A DNA stretch of 64,000 nt from DASYKS01 sp031404815 (GTDB taxonomy: Bacteria; Acidobacteriota; Thermoanaerobaculia; Multivoradales; UBA5704), in contig JANNIH010000081.1 in the NCBI GenBank assembly GCA_031404815.1, forward strand, positions 5,653 through 69,652, written 5' to 3'. Both the position numbers and the translations under genes were made by a program. Positions 45,484 through 54,783 of the stretch are shown in pieces; the first letter of the stretch is position 1, and every line of letters starts with the position of its first letter. The notes under the pieces are model-generated. The model was not told where the DNA came from. It searched no databases and saw nothing but the letters and a program-made list of their open reading frames with translations.

Positions 45484-45614
45484 CCCGCCGCGTCACCGCG
45501 CCGTATCCTCGACCGGTGGCGGAGCCTGCGCGCTCCGCGTCGTCTGATCCGGCCGTCCCCTCCTCCACCCCTCCCGGCTCCTCGCGAGCCGTTCCGCCGC
45601 CGAAAGAGCCCGAC

Positions 45615-46829
45615 ATGCCGCAGGATTCCCCCTTCGCTTCGATCGAACAGGCCATCGACGAGATCCGCCGCGGGCGCATGGTCATCGTGGTGGATGACGA
45701 GGACCGCGAGAACGAGGGCGACTTGACCCTCGCCGCCGAGAAAGTCACCCCCGATGCGATCAACTTCATGGCCCGATTCGGCCGCGGGCTGATCTGCCTG
45801 GCGCTCACCGAAGAGCGCTGCAACCAGCTCGAGCTGCCGTTGATGGTCGAGACCAACACCTCCCCCTACGGCACCGCGTTCACGGTCTCGATCGAGGCCC
45901 GCGGCAAGATCTCGACCGGCATTTCGGCTGCCGACCGCTCGGCGACCATCCGCACGGCGATCGATCCGCGCACCCGCCCGGAGGATCTCCTCCGCCCCGG
46001 GCACATCTTCCCGCTGCGCGCCCGGCGCGGCGGCGTGCTCAAGCGCGCCGGCCAGACCGAGGCCTCGGTCGACCTGGCAAAGCTCGCCGGGCTCACCCCC
46101 GCCGGGGTGATCTGCGAAGTGATGAACGACGACGGCTCGATGGCCCGAGTCCCCGATCTGACCAAGTTTGCCGCCGAGCACGGCCTGTTGATCGTCACGG
46201 TGGCCGATCTGATCAGCCATCGCTTGCGCAACGAGACCTTGGTCAAGGAGGTCGCGGCGCCGCGCCTGCCGACGGAGTATGGCGAATTCCGCATCCACGC
46301 CTATCGCTCGGACGTCACCGGTGACGAGAACATCGCCCTCGTGATGGGCACGATCGACCCCGAGGAAGCGATTCTGGTTCGCGTCCACAGCCAGTGCCTG
46401 ACCGGCGACATCTTCGGCTCGGCGCGTTGCGACTGCGGCCCCCAGCTCAACCAGGCCCTCGCCCGCATCGGCATCGAGGGGCGCGGCATCCTGCTCTATC
46501 TGCTCCAGGAAGGGCGCGGCATCGGCCTGATCAACAAGCTGCGCGCCTACGAGCTCCAGGATCAGGGCCAGGACACGGTCGAGGCGAACGAGCACCTCGG
46601 CTTCCGCCCCGACCAGCGCGACTATGGGATCGGCGCCCAGATCCTGCGCAATCTAGGCGTGCGCAAGATGCGCCTGATGACCAACAACCCGAGCAAATAC
46701 ATCGCCCTCGACGGCTACGGCCTGGAGATCGTCGAGCGCGTGCAGCTGGAAGTCCCCCCCACCGACGCCAGCCGCGACTACCTGCGCACCAAGCGGGATA
46801 AGCTCGGGCATCTGTTGGAACTGGTGTAG
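45615..46829 (+). CDS. ribBA: bifunctional 3,4-DHBP synthase / GTP cyclohydrolase II (RibBA)
   Basis: A 404-residue riboflavin enzyme. The N-terminal DHBP synthase half (about 1-205) shows VVDDEDRENEGDLTLAAEKV and STGISAADRSATIRTA; the C-terminal GTP cyclohydrolase II half shows the zinc site CLTGDIFGSARCDCGP and the loop LLQEGRGIGLINKLRAYELQ. The cyclohydrolase half looks complete. In the synthase half, the position of metal-ligand His153 (E. coli numbering, in GHTEA) reads Gln147 (AGQTEASVDL). ATG 45615 follows an unusual CT-rich 130-bp leader with no FMN riboswitch pattern. Confidence 0.94.
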   Translation: MPQDSPFASIEQAIDEIRRGRMVIVVDDEDRENEGDLTLAAEKVTPDAINFMARFGRGLICLALTEERCNQLELPLMVETNTSPYGTAFTVSIEARGKISTGISAADRSATIRTAIDPRTRPEDLLRPGHIFPLRARRGGVLKRAGQTEASVDLAKLAGLTPAGVICEVMNDDGSMARVPDLTKFAAEHGLLIVTVADLISHRLRNETLVKEVAAPRLPTEYGEFRIHAYRSDVTGDENIALVMGTIDPEEAILVRVHSQCLTGDIFGSARCDCGPQLNQALARIGIEGRGILLYLLQEGRGIGLINKLRAYELQDQGQDTVEANEHLGFRPDQRDYGIGAQILRNLGVRKMRLMTNNPSKYIALDGYGLEIVERVQLEVPPTDASRDYLRTKRDKLGHLLELV

Positions 46830-46877
46830 GGGACCCTCTGGGTCAGTCTTCTCGGCGCGAGCCTTCCGCCGCGCTCC

Positions 46878-46893
46878 GATCCTCCGGAGGATC
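46878..46893 (+). promoter_or_regulatory. 16-bp perfect palindrome overlapping the ribosome binding site
   Basis: GATCCTCCGGAGGATC is perfectly self-complementary and ends 3 nt before the ATG at 46897. Its right half holds the Shine-Dalgarno GGAGG. In mRNA it could fold and hide the site, though a 16-nt palindrome with no loop cannot form a full hairpin, so the effect is uncertain. Confidence 0.45.
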
Positions 46894-46896
46894 TCC

Positions 46897-49617
46897 ATGC
46901 GCCGCTACGTATCGATCGCGTTGCTCCTGTTCGCGGCGAGCGTCCAGGCCCAGGCGTTAACGCCTTACCTGATTCGCGACCTGAACACCGGAACGGTGGG
47001 AATCGGCTCGTCACCGAAGATCCTCGCGAGCCTGGGCGAGCGCGCCCTGGTCCTGCTGGATCAAGGCCGGGACCTCTGGTCGAGCGACGGCACTCCGGAA
47101 GGAACGACCCTCCTGGTCCGGAGCGAGGGCTTCGTCGAGTTCGCCGTCGTCTTTCCCGGACAGCGCCTCGCCTACCTGATCGAGCAGCGATCGGACAGCC
47201 GTCGCTATTGGGCGACCGACGGTACCGCGGCCGGCACCTATCCGCTCACCGCGGATTTTCTCCAGGCCCCTCCTCCCACCTGGCAGGGCCAGTTTCTGCG
47301 CGTCGCCGGAACCGATCGCATTTTCTTCTCCGCCGGAACGCCACAGCGAGGAACCGAGCTCTGGACCAGCGACTCCACGGCCGCGGGAACGCGCCAGATC
47401 GCGGATCTGCTGCCCGGAGCGGGAGGCTCCGAGCCGCACCAGTTGACGTCTTTCCGGGGCAAAGTCTTCTTCGCCGCCGATGACGGCCGCGGCATTTCCC
47501 TCTGGTCCACCGATGGCACGGCCAACGGCACCCGCCTGATTCTGGATCCCGACCCACGCCGCCGCCAGAGGTTCAGTCCCCAATCGTTCCAGGTGGTCGG
47601 CCAGAGCCTCTTTTTCCTCGTCCCGACCGCCAACGGCTGGTTCCTCTGGAAGAGCGACGGCACCGCGAGCGGCACCCGCTCGATCGCGAAGATCGCGCCG
47701 TACCGGCCAGGGCGGGATTACAGCATTCAGACGATCGCCCACCTGGACCGCCTCTTTCTGCTGTTCGACGACGGGAGCAACGGCCGCGAAATCTGGACCT
47801 CGAACGGCACCGCCGCAGGCACGCGGCGGATCACCGATTTCCAGGGTGTCAACGATTCGCCCCTGTCGTTTTCGCCGTACCAACTCCCGGGGCGCCTTCT
47901 CTTCAACGCGAACGATAGCGTGCACGGCACGGAGCTCTGGACCTCGAACGGCTCTCCCGGGGGAGCCCGGTTGCTCAAGGACGTCTGCCCGGAGGGGTGC
48001 AGTGGAGTGAACACCCCGCCTCGGCTCGCCTTCGGTGGCCGCCTCTATTTCACCGCCTTCACCCGCGCGCGCGGCCTGGAGCTCTGGAGCACCGACGGGA
48101 CCGAGGCGGGAACGCGCCTGTTCAAAGACTTTTGCCGGGGAACCTGCGGTAGCGACCCCCGCCTTCTCGGCGGCCCGGACGGCCGGTTCTACGTCACAGC
48201 CGGGACCGCCCTCGGCAACAGCCGGCTTTGGCGTTCCAACGGTACCTCCGCGGGCACGGTCCCGGTCACTGACGACTCGTTTTATAGCGGCGGCGACCGC
48301 GGCGTGGCCGTCGGTCGATATTTCCTGTTCAACGGCGAAGACGCGACCCACGGCAGCGAGCTGTGGCGCACCGAAGGAACGATCGCTACCACCCGGCTCG
48401 TCGCCGATTTCACGGCCAACGAGCCCGGCAGCTCTTCGCCCAGAGAGTTTCACCCCACCGGTTCGCGCGCCGTCTTCCTCGCGAACGACGGCCTCAGCCC
48501 CATCGGCATCTGGTCGAGCGACGGCACCGCCGAGGGTACGCGGCTGCTGCTCGACGGGGGGTTCGAGCCCCCGCTGCTGCAATTCGCCAAGAGCGGGGAA
48601 AACCTTACCTACTTCTACACCAGTAACTTCAGGGCTCTGTGGCGAACCGACGGCACGCCGCTGGGAACGTTTCAGGTCTCGCCGCCCGAGCTGGATTTCT
48701 ACCAATCGGGAAGCACGCTGGCGATGCTTGGCGACCGGGCGTTTTTCGTCGGGCTGGACGCGGCGCATGGCGAGGAGCTTTGGACCAGCGACGGCACCGT
48801 CGCGGGAACCCATCTCGTGGCCGAGGCCCGGCCGGGGGCCGACAGCTCGCGTGCGCGCCAGCCGCGGCCCTTTTTGGGCAAAATCCTCTTCGAGGCCACC
48901 GACGAGATTTTCAACGACCAGCTCTACGTGACCGATGGAACCGCACCGGGCACGAAGAAGCTGGGCGAAGCCTATCCGTTCCTCGCCGACGTATTCAGCT
49001 TTTCTTTGGCCGGCACCAAGGTGTTTTACCCGCGGCCCGACCCAGAGGATCTCAATGAGTTTTGGGCGACCGACGGGACGGTCTCCGGCACGGCCCGGTT
49101 GTTCGATTCGAGCGTCCAGGTCTTCCGAAATTACCCGGCCGGCAACCGCCTTCTGTTCGAGACCTTCGGATCGACCTACCTCGGCCTGTATGTCAGCGAC
49201 GGGACCGCCGCCGGTACCCGTAAAATCGCGGACGATCTGACCCTCGCCTACCCTCCGACCCATTTCGACCCGGCCGCGTTCGGCAACCTCATCGCGTTCG
49301 CCGCCTTTCGAGGGTCCGACCCTTCGACCACCGCCCTTTGGGTCACCGACGGCACGGCCGCGGGAACCCGCAGCATTCTCTCGCAGGAGGGCGGTTTGCC
49401 GTTTCCGTGGCGCGCGACCCCCTACCTCGGCGGCCTGTTACTCGCGGGCGGTCCGAACCTCTGGTTCACCGACGGCACCGCGGAAGGTACGGCAGTCGTC
49501 CTCTCGGCCGCACCCGGAGTCGATGCGCCCCTCCCCGTAACCGCCGGAGACCGCGCCTATTTTTCGTGGGCCGATCTGGAAACCGGCTTGGAACCCTGGG
49601 CTCTACGGCCGGATTGA
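46897..49617 (+). CDS. secreted protein of about 18 ELWxxDGTxxGT repeats
   Basis: The 906-residue product has a signal peptide (MRRYVSIALLLFAASVQAQA) and is otherwise almost all repeat. I count 18 copies of a pattern close to ELWTSDGTAAGTR, spaced mostly about 45-60 residues, for example EIWTSNGTAAGTRRI and ELWSTDGTEAGTRLF. The spacing suggests a propeller or solenoid with beta sheets, each unit starting with a sentence like VFFAADD then the motif. Such hyalin-like ELWxxDGT proteins are known from Acidobacteriota and myxobacteria and their role is unknown. The start has GGAGG six nt before the ATG. The reverse strand reads as a false 750-codon ORF. Confidence 0.85.
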   Translation: MRRYVSIALLLFAASVQAQALTPYLIRDLNTGTVGIGSSPKILASLGERALVLLDQGRDLWSSDGTPEGTTLLVRSEGFVEFAVVFPGQRLAYLIEQRSDSRRYWATDGTAAGTYPLTADFLQAPPPTWQGQFLRVAGTDRIFFSAGTPQRGTELWTSDSTAAGTRQIADLLPGAGGSEPHQLTSFRGKVFFAADDGRGISLWSTDGTANGTRLILDPDPRRRQRFSPQSFQVVGQSLFFLVPTANGWFLWKSDGTASGTRSIAKIAPYRPGRDYSIQTIAHLDRLFLLFDDGSNGREIWTSNGTAAGTRRITDFQGVNDSPLSFSPYQLPGRLLFNANDSVHGTELWTSNGSPGGARLLKDVCPEGCSGVNTPPRLAFGGRLYFTAFTRARGLELWSTDGTEAGTRLFKDFCRGTCGSDPRLLGGPDGRFYVTAGTALGNSRLWRSNGTSAGTVPVTDDSFYSGGDRGVAVGRYFLFNGEDATHGSELWRTEGTIATTRLVADFTANEPGSSSPREFHPTGSRAVFLANDGLSPIGIWSSDGTAEGTRLLLDGGFEPPLLQFAKSGENLTYFYTSNFRALWRTDGTPLGTFQVSPPELDFYQSGSTLAMLGDRAFFVGLDAAHGEELWTSDGTVAGTHLVAEARPGADSSRARQPRPFLGKILFEATDEIFNDQLYVTDGTAPGTKKLGEAYPFLADVFSFSLAGTKVFYPRPDPEDLNEFWATDGTVSGTARLFDSSVQVFRNYPAGNRLLFETFGSTYLGLYVSDGTAAGTRKIADDLTLAYPPTHFDPAAFGNLIAFAAFRGSDPSTTALWVTDGTAAGTRSILSQEGGLPFPWRATPYLGGLLLAGGPNLWFTDGTAEGTAVVLSAAPGVDAPLPVTAGDRAYFSWADLETGLEPWALRPD

Positions 49618-50388
49618 CGATTGACAAATGTCCCTAGCCCTTGTGTCAGGAGGGATGACGATCGGCCTTGGTGACTATCCTCACATTGCTTTAGTCACCC
49701 ATAAGGGTTAGGCCCAGGCCTTCAACGAAAGTTCGCTCCAAGCCAACTATTTCTTCACGTCTCAGTTGAATGAAGGTTCGAATATCGCCATCGAAAAGCG
49801 CCTGCGCCGCTTCGTCGTTAATGGCGTGACTCCTGAGGAGCCGGGAATGTCCAAAGAGGCTGTTCTTCTCGCGCAGTAACTTTCGAAGTGCACTGGCCTC
49901 TCGCGGTTCTACCAGGAACCGATTTTCTGGACCGCCGGAGAAAAGCGGTGCTTCTACCTCCCTGCTTGGGATCAGCTGGGGCATTGCCTCTCGCCCGAAA
50001 TCGGCCAACAGCTTAAAGAGATCGGCGATTAAGTTGTCCGCGCCCGGGTTCGAAGAAGAAAAGCTCGAAGGGGGAGGAGCTGCAAGCCAAGGAAGTGCCA
50101 GGAAGTGCCAAGGAAGCGATCGCACTGGTGCATGGATTTGAGACAATGTACCGAGGACCACAACGCGCTCTTGGCTCTACCCGCCGTCGCCGTAGCATCG
50201 GCACTGGTGGCCGCCCATAATTACGCGGCCGAAAACCAGCCCCGCCTGCGGGCGAAGACGATCTCGACGCGGGTGATCTATCTGGATTACGATGGCGGGA
50301 GGCAAGGCGGACTTGGAGCCCGGGGCCAAGTTTCACCTGATTCGGAAGCAGGGGCAAAGAGGCTGGGAAATTCGGTGAGTTGGCTCCC
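49618..50388. other. gene-poor stretch
   Basis: Between the ELWxxDGT gene and the 21-bp array there is about 770 bp with weak coding signal. It holds the doubtful minus-strand ORF at 49691-50161 and no RNA gene that I can see. A partly duplicated 10-12-base segment (GGAAGTGCCA) occurs near 50090-50118. Composition and codon bias are less regular than in the neighbours, so it may be remains of decayed genes. Confidence 0.5.
49691..50161 (-). CDS. hypothetical protein, possibly a decayed remnant
   Basis: An open frame of 156 codons. I do not recognise it with confidence. Its last 60 residues look like real protein: SRLLRSHAINDEAAQALFDG then DIRTFIQLRREEIVGLER, helical and charged. The N-terminal third (with ALPWLAAPPPSSFSSSN) looks like translated noncoding DNA, so a later start is likely. 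It could be the truncated C-terminal end of a larger gene. No neighbouring partner gene is present. Confidence 0.35.
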   Translation of the reverse strand: MVLGTLSQIHAPVRSLPWHFLALPWLAAPPPSSFSSSNPGADNLIADLFKLLADFGREAMPQLIPSREVEAPLFSGGPENRFLVEPREASALRKLLREKNSLFGHSRLLRSHAINDEAAQALFDGDIRTFIQLRREEIVGLERTFVEGLGLTLMGD

Positions 50389-50619
50389 GAATTCCATTTC
50401 GGGACTCCCGAATTCCATTTTTTGAGTCCCGAATTCCATTTTTTGAGTCCCGAATTCCATTTCGGGACTGCCGAATTCGAATTCGGGACTGCCGAATTCC
50501 ATTTTCCGGACCGCGAATTCCATTTCGGGACTCCCGAATTCCATTTCTTTGGCCCCGAATTCCATTTCGGCGCCCGCGAAATCGATTTCGGCGGTCCCGA
50601 ATTCGATTTCGCGGCCCGA
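50389..50619. repeat. 21-bp tandem array, 11 units, GAATTC-centred
   Basis: Eleven units of exactly 21 bp begin at 50389 and then at 21-base steps (50410, 50431, up to 50599). Ten start with GAATTC and one (50578) with GAAATC. Most continue CATTTC then GGGACTCCC. The plus frame reads as heptads close to EFHFGTP, and the minus strand reads GSPEMEF-type heptads. Units differ at some positions, notably TTTGAGT in place of CGGGACT. There are no spacers, so it is not a CRISPR. It ends 12 bp before the ATG of the next gene. Confidence 0.95.
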
Positions 50620-50631
50620 TCGCATCGGGGG

Positions 50632-51861
50632 ATGACCGTGAAAATCCTGATCGTCGTCTCACGCTCGCCCTATCCGCCGCGGCGCGGGGATCAGATGCGG
50701 GCGGTTCAGACGCTCGAGGTCCTCGGGACGACGCACGAAATCACCCTGCTCGCACCTACCGATACCAACGCGCCAACCCGTCTCGGTTCAGGCATCCGGC
50801 TTCTGACCTACCGGCCGCCGGGCCGGTTTGCCAAGATCCTGGGCGTCGGCCGCGCGGCGCTCTCGGGCCAGCCGCTCCAATCGGGGCTGTTCCGAAGCGG
50901 CGATCTGGCGAGCAAGCTCCGAGCGCTCGCACCCCGGCACGATCTTGTCCTCCTTCAGCTCGAGCGGCTGGTTGGGCTCCTCCCCGACCTCGGAGAGACA
51001 CGTCTGGTCGTCGATCTGATCGACAGCCTGGCGCTCAACTTCGAGCGGCGGGCCGAATTCGATGCCTTGCTGTTGCGCCCTGCCCTCCGCTTCGAGGCCG
51101 CCCGCCTGCTCGCCGCCGAGCGGCAGCTGGCCCGGCGCGCCTCGAAAATCTTGGTCGTTTCCGAACGGGATCGCCGCTACCTCGAAGAGCGCCTCGGCCC
51201 GGAGCTCGCCGACAAGGTCGAAGTCGTGCCGCTCGGAGTGTCGATCCCCGAAGAGCTGCCGCCGACGCTCAAGCTCTGGAAGAGGCCGGCCGGCGGAGCG
51301 ACCGAAGAATCGACGTTCGAGGTTGCCGCCGACGCCCGTCGCCCGCTGCTCGCGATCACCGGCAACCTCGGCTATTTCCCGACCATCGACGGTTCGCTCT
51401 GGTTTCTCGGCGAGGTCTGGCCGAAGCTGCACGCGGCGCGCCCCGAGGTTCGGTTGCTCTTCGCCGGAGCCCGCCCCCCGGCTCGCCTGCGCGCCGCGAT
51501 CTCCCGTGCGGGAGCCGAATTGATCGAATCGCCGACGGACCTTCGCGCGATTCTTGGGCACGCGACACTCGCAATCGCACCGATGCGCGCTGGCTCGGGC
51601 CTGCCGATAAAGATCCTCGAAGCCTGGTCCGCGGGCGTTCCGGTGCTCACGACTCCTTGGACTGCGGCGGGAGTCTCGGGCCGGGCCGGGGAGGATCTCG
51701 CCGTGGTCGAGCCCGATCCGGCCGCCTGGTGCAGAGAGATTCGCCGCTTGCTCGACGACCCGGCCGCGCGGCAGCGTCTGGTCGAAAACGCCCGACAGAG
51801 ACTCGCGGCGGACTTCTGCAAAGAGAGCGTGGCGGCTCGTTGGCGCGCGGCGATCGGGTAA
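50632..51861 (+). CDS. GT4 glycosyltransferase (TIGR03087-like subgroup)
   Basis: About 409 residues, beginning MTVKILIVVSRSPYPPRRGD. The RSPYPPRRGDQMR motif is shared with GT4 enzymes associated with exopolysaccharide export loci. The donor domain shows LLAITGNLGYFPTIDGSLWF and signature MRAGSGLPIKILEAWSAGVP. Two starts are possible: ATG 50632 or GTG 50638, the latter with GGGGG six nt upstream. The frame stays open back to TTG 50380, so the 21-bp array could add an N-terminal EFHFGTP extension, which I consider less likely. Confidence 0.85.
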   Translation: MTVKILIVVSRSPYPPRRGDQMRAVQTLEVLGTTHEITLLAPTDTNAPTRLGSGIRLLTYRPPGRFAKILGVGRAALSGQPLQSGLFRSGDLASKLRALAPRHDLVLLQLERLVGLLPDLGETRLVVDLIDSLALNFERRAEFDALLLRPALRFEAARLLAAERQLARRASKILVVSERDRRYLEERLGPELADKVEVVPLGVSIPEELPPTLKLWKRPAGGATEESTFEVAADARRPLLAITGNLGYFPTIDGSLWFLGEVWPKLHAARPEVRLLFAGARPPARLRAAISRAGAELIESPTDLRAILGHATLAIAPMRAGSGLPIKILEAWSAGVPVLTTPWTAAGVSGRAGEDLAVVEPDPAAWCREIRRLLDDPAARQRLVENARQRLAADFCKESVAARWRAAIG

Positions 51862-51879
51862 CGGGGGTAGAGTCGAGGA

Positions 51880-52530
51880 ATGGAACGGACACGCCGCCCG
51901 CTCACCGCCGGAGAAGAAATCGCCAACAGCGTCACCCACGGGATCGGGCTGATCTTGAGTCTGATCGGCTTTCCCCTTCTGTTGTTCGCCGCCTCGGGGC
52001 GCCAGGACCCCTGGCAGCTCGTGGGCTATGGGGTGTTTGCGACCACCTTGGTCTTCCTCTACGGGATTTCGACGCTCTACCACGCGGCCAAACCCGGCCG
52101 GGCGAAGCAGATCCTCCGGGTGCTCGACCATTCCGCGATTTATCTCTTGATCGCCGGGACCTACACCCCGTTCACCCTCGGCGTGCTCCGCGGCGCCTGG
52201 GGTTGGACGCTGCTTGGGCTGATTTGGGGGCTCGCGGTGTTCGGCATCCTGTTCAAGAGCCTGATCGGCGTCCGGCTGCCGCGCGCCTCGGTCGTTCTCT
52301 ACATCCTGATGGGCTGGCTGGTGGTGATCGCGATCCGCCCCTTGGCCGCCCAGCATGATGGCGCGGCGCTCCGTTGGCTGCTCGCGGGCGGCATTCTTTA
52401 CACCGCCGGAGTCGTGTTCTACACCTGGGAGCGCCTGCACTACCATCACATGTTCTGGCACCTGTTCGTGCTCGGCGGCAGCATCTGCCACTTCCTCGCC
52501 GTGCTCTGGTACGCCGCCCCCGCGGTCTGA
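51880..52530 (+). CDS. hemolysin III / PAQR family membrane protein
   Basis: A 216-residue protein of seven helices with the conserved metal-site residues of the PAQR superfamily: EEIANSVTHGIGLILSLIG, STLYHAAKPG, ILRVLDHSAIYLLIAGTYTP and YHHMFWHLFVLGGSICHF. Bacterial members (YqfA, hemolysin III) have no firmly known function; the hemolytic name is historical. It stands between the glycosyltransferase and the groES promoter. Confidence 0.92.
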   Translation: MERTRRPLTAGEEIANSVTHGIGLILSLIGFPLLLFAASGRQDPWQLVGYGVFATTLVFLYGISTLYHAAKPGRAKQILRVLDHSAIYLLIAGTYTPFTLGVLRGAWGWTLLGLIWGLAVFGILFKSLIGVRLPRASVVLYILMGWLVVIAIRPLAAQHDGAALRWLLAGGILYTAGVVFYTWERLHYHHMFWHLFVLGGSICHFLAVLWYAAPAV

Positions 52531-52581
52531 ACTCGGCTTGCCGGCCCACCGACTTTTGGCACCAGAGCACGAAGCGCCCTC

Positions 52582-52610
52582 TTGACAGCTCCAATCCCGG
52601 CGCCTATCCT
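52582..52610 (+). promoter_or_regulatory. sigma70-like promoter of groES-groEL
   Basis: A perfect -35 box TTGACA (52582-52587) is followed by a 17-bp spacer and a -10-like TATCCT (52605-52610, four of six consensus bases). It sits directly before the CIRCE operator and about 130 bp before groES. Confidence 0.75.
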
Positions 52611-52611
52611 G

Positions 52612-52638
52612 TTAGCAGTCGTCGCCTGAGAGTGCTAG
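52612..52638 (+). promoter_or_regulatory. CIRCE operator (HrcA binding site)
   Basis: TTAGCAGTC, nine bases, GAGTGCTAG. Consensus CIRCE is TTAGCACTC-N9-GAGTGCTAA, so two positions differ. It starts immediately after the promoter -10 box, where HrcA would block transcription. This implies heat-shock control of groESL by HrcA; no hrcA gene is in the window. Confidence 0.88.
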
Positions 52639-52699
52639 CAGTCGTTCCGCTGACGCTCTCTGCGGACGAGATGGAAGTTCAATCCACACATGACCTTCG

Positions 52700-52706
52700 A
52701 AGGAGG
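52700..52706 (+). promoter_or_regulatory. ribosome binding site of groES
   Basis: AAGGAGG, nine bases before the GTG start of groES at 52716. It is a strong match to the 16S rRNA end and fixes GTG 52716 as the start. Confidence 0.85.
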
Positions 52707-52715
52707 TATCGAGCC

Positions 52716-53003
52716 GTGAATATTCGTCCCCTTCACGATCGGGTAGTCGTCAAGCGTATTGAGCAGGGTGAGCAGGTCCGCGGAGGCATCATCATCCCGG
52801 ACACCGCCAAAGAGAAGCCGCAGGAGGCCGAGGTCGTGGCCGTGGGTCCCGGCAAGTTGAACGACGAGGGCAAGCGGATGCCGATCGACGTCAAGACCGG
52901 CGACCGCGTGTTGATCGGCAAGTACTCGGGCAGTGAGATCAAGATCGACGGTGAAGAACTCGTCATCCTCCGCGAGGACGAGATCTTGGCCGTGGTCGGA
53001 TAA
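52716..53003 (+). CDS. groES: co-chaperonin GroES
   Basis: A 95-residue protein, the heptameric lid of the GroEL chamber. It starts at GTG (MNIRPLHDRVVVKRIEQGEQ). The mobile loop GGIIIPDTAKEKPQEAEVVA and the ending GEELVILREDEILAVV are standard. Length is normal. It is the first gene of a two-gene heat-shock operon with groEL 36 bp downstream. Confidence 0.97.
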   Translation: MNIRPLHDRVVVKRIEQGEQVRGGIIIPDTAKEKPQEAEVVAVGPGKLNDEGKRMPIDVKTGDRVLIGKYSGSEIKIDGEELVILREDEILAVVG

Positions 53004-53039
53004 CCAACTTCTACGACCTCAGGGAGGTTCTAAATAGCC

Positions 53040-54686
<1,647 letters not shown>

Positions 54687-54729
54687 GGGAGCGCCTACGG
54701 GAGAGTCTCTCCCCGGAATCCAGGAGAAA

Positions 54730-54757
54730 ACGGCCGGCCCTTTGCGGGGCCGGCCGT
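54730..54757. terminator. bidirectional intrinsic terminator between groEL and the OMP gene
   Basis: An 11-bp perfect stem (ACGGCCGGCCC with GGGCCGGCCGT) and a 6-nt loop. It is followed by CTTGTTTT on the plus strand and preceded by GAGAAA on that strand, so the minus strand also has a T-rich tail. It serves the two convergent genes. Confidence 0.88.
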
Positions 54758-54783
54758 CTTGTTTTCCCAGCGGATTGAGAAAT

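Noticed and set aside
45484..45614. FMN riboswitch upstream of ribBA
   Set aside because: The leader is short, CT-rich and lacks the conserved RFN-element blocks.
47011..49263. A 750-codon open frame on the minus strand, antisense to the ELWxxDGT protein
   Set aside because: It is a codon-position shadow of a GC-rich repetitive gene. The plus-strand frame has a signal peptide, clear repeats and a ribosome binding site.
49618..50388. tRNA or other RNA gene in the gene-poor stretch
   Set aside because: I found no cloverleaf pattern, no CCA-type end and no conserved RNA motifs by eye.
50389..50619. Tandem array considered as a CRISPR
   Set aside because: Units are contiguous with no unique spacers and no cas genes nearby.
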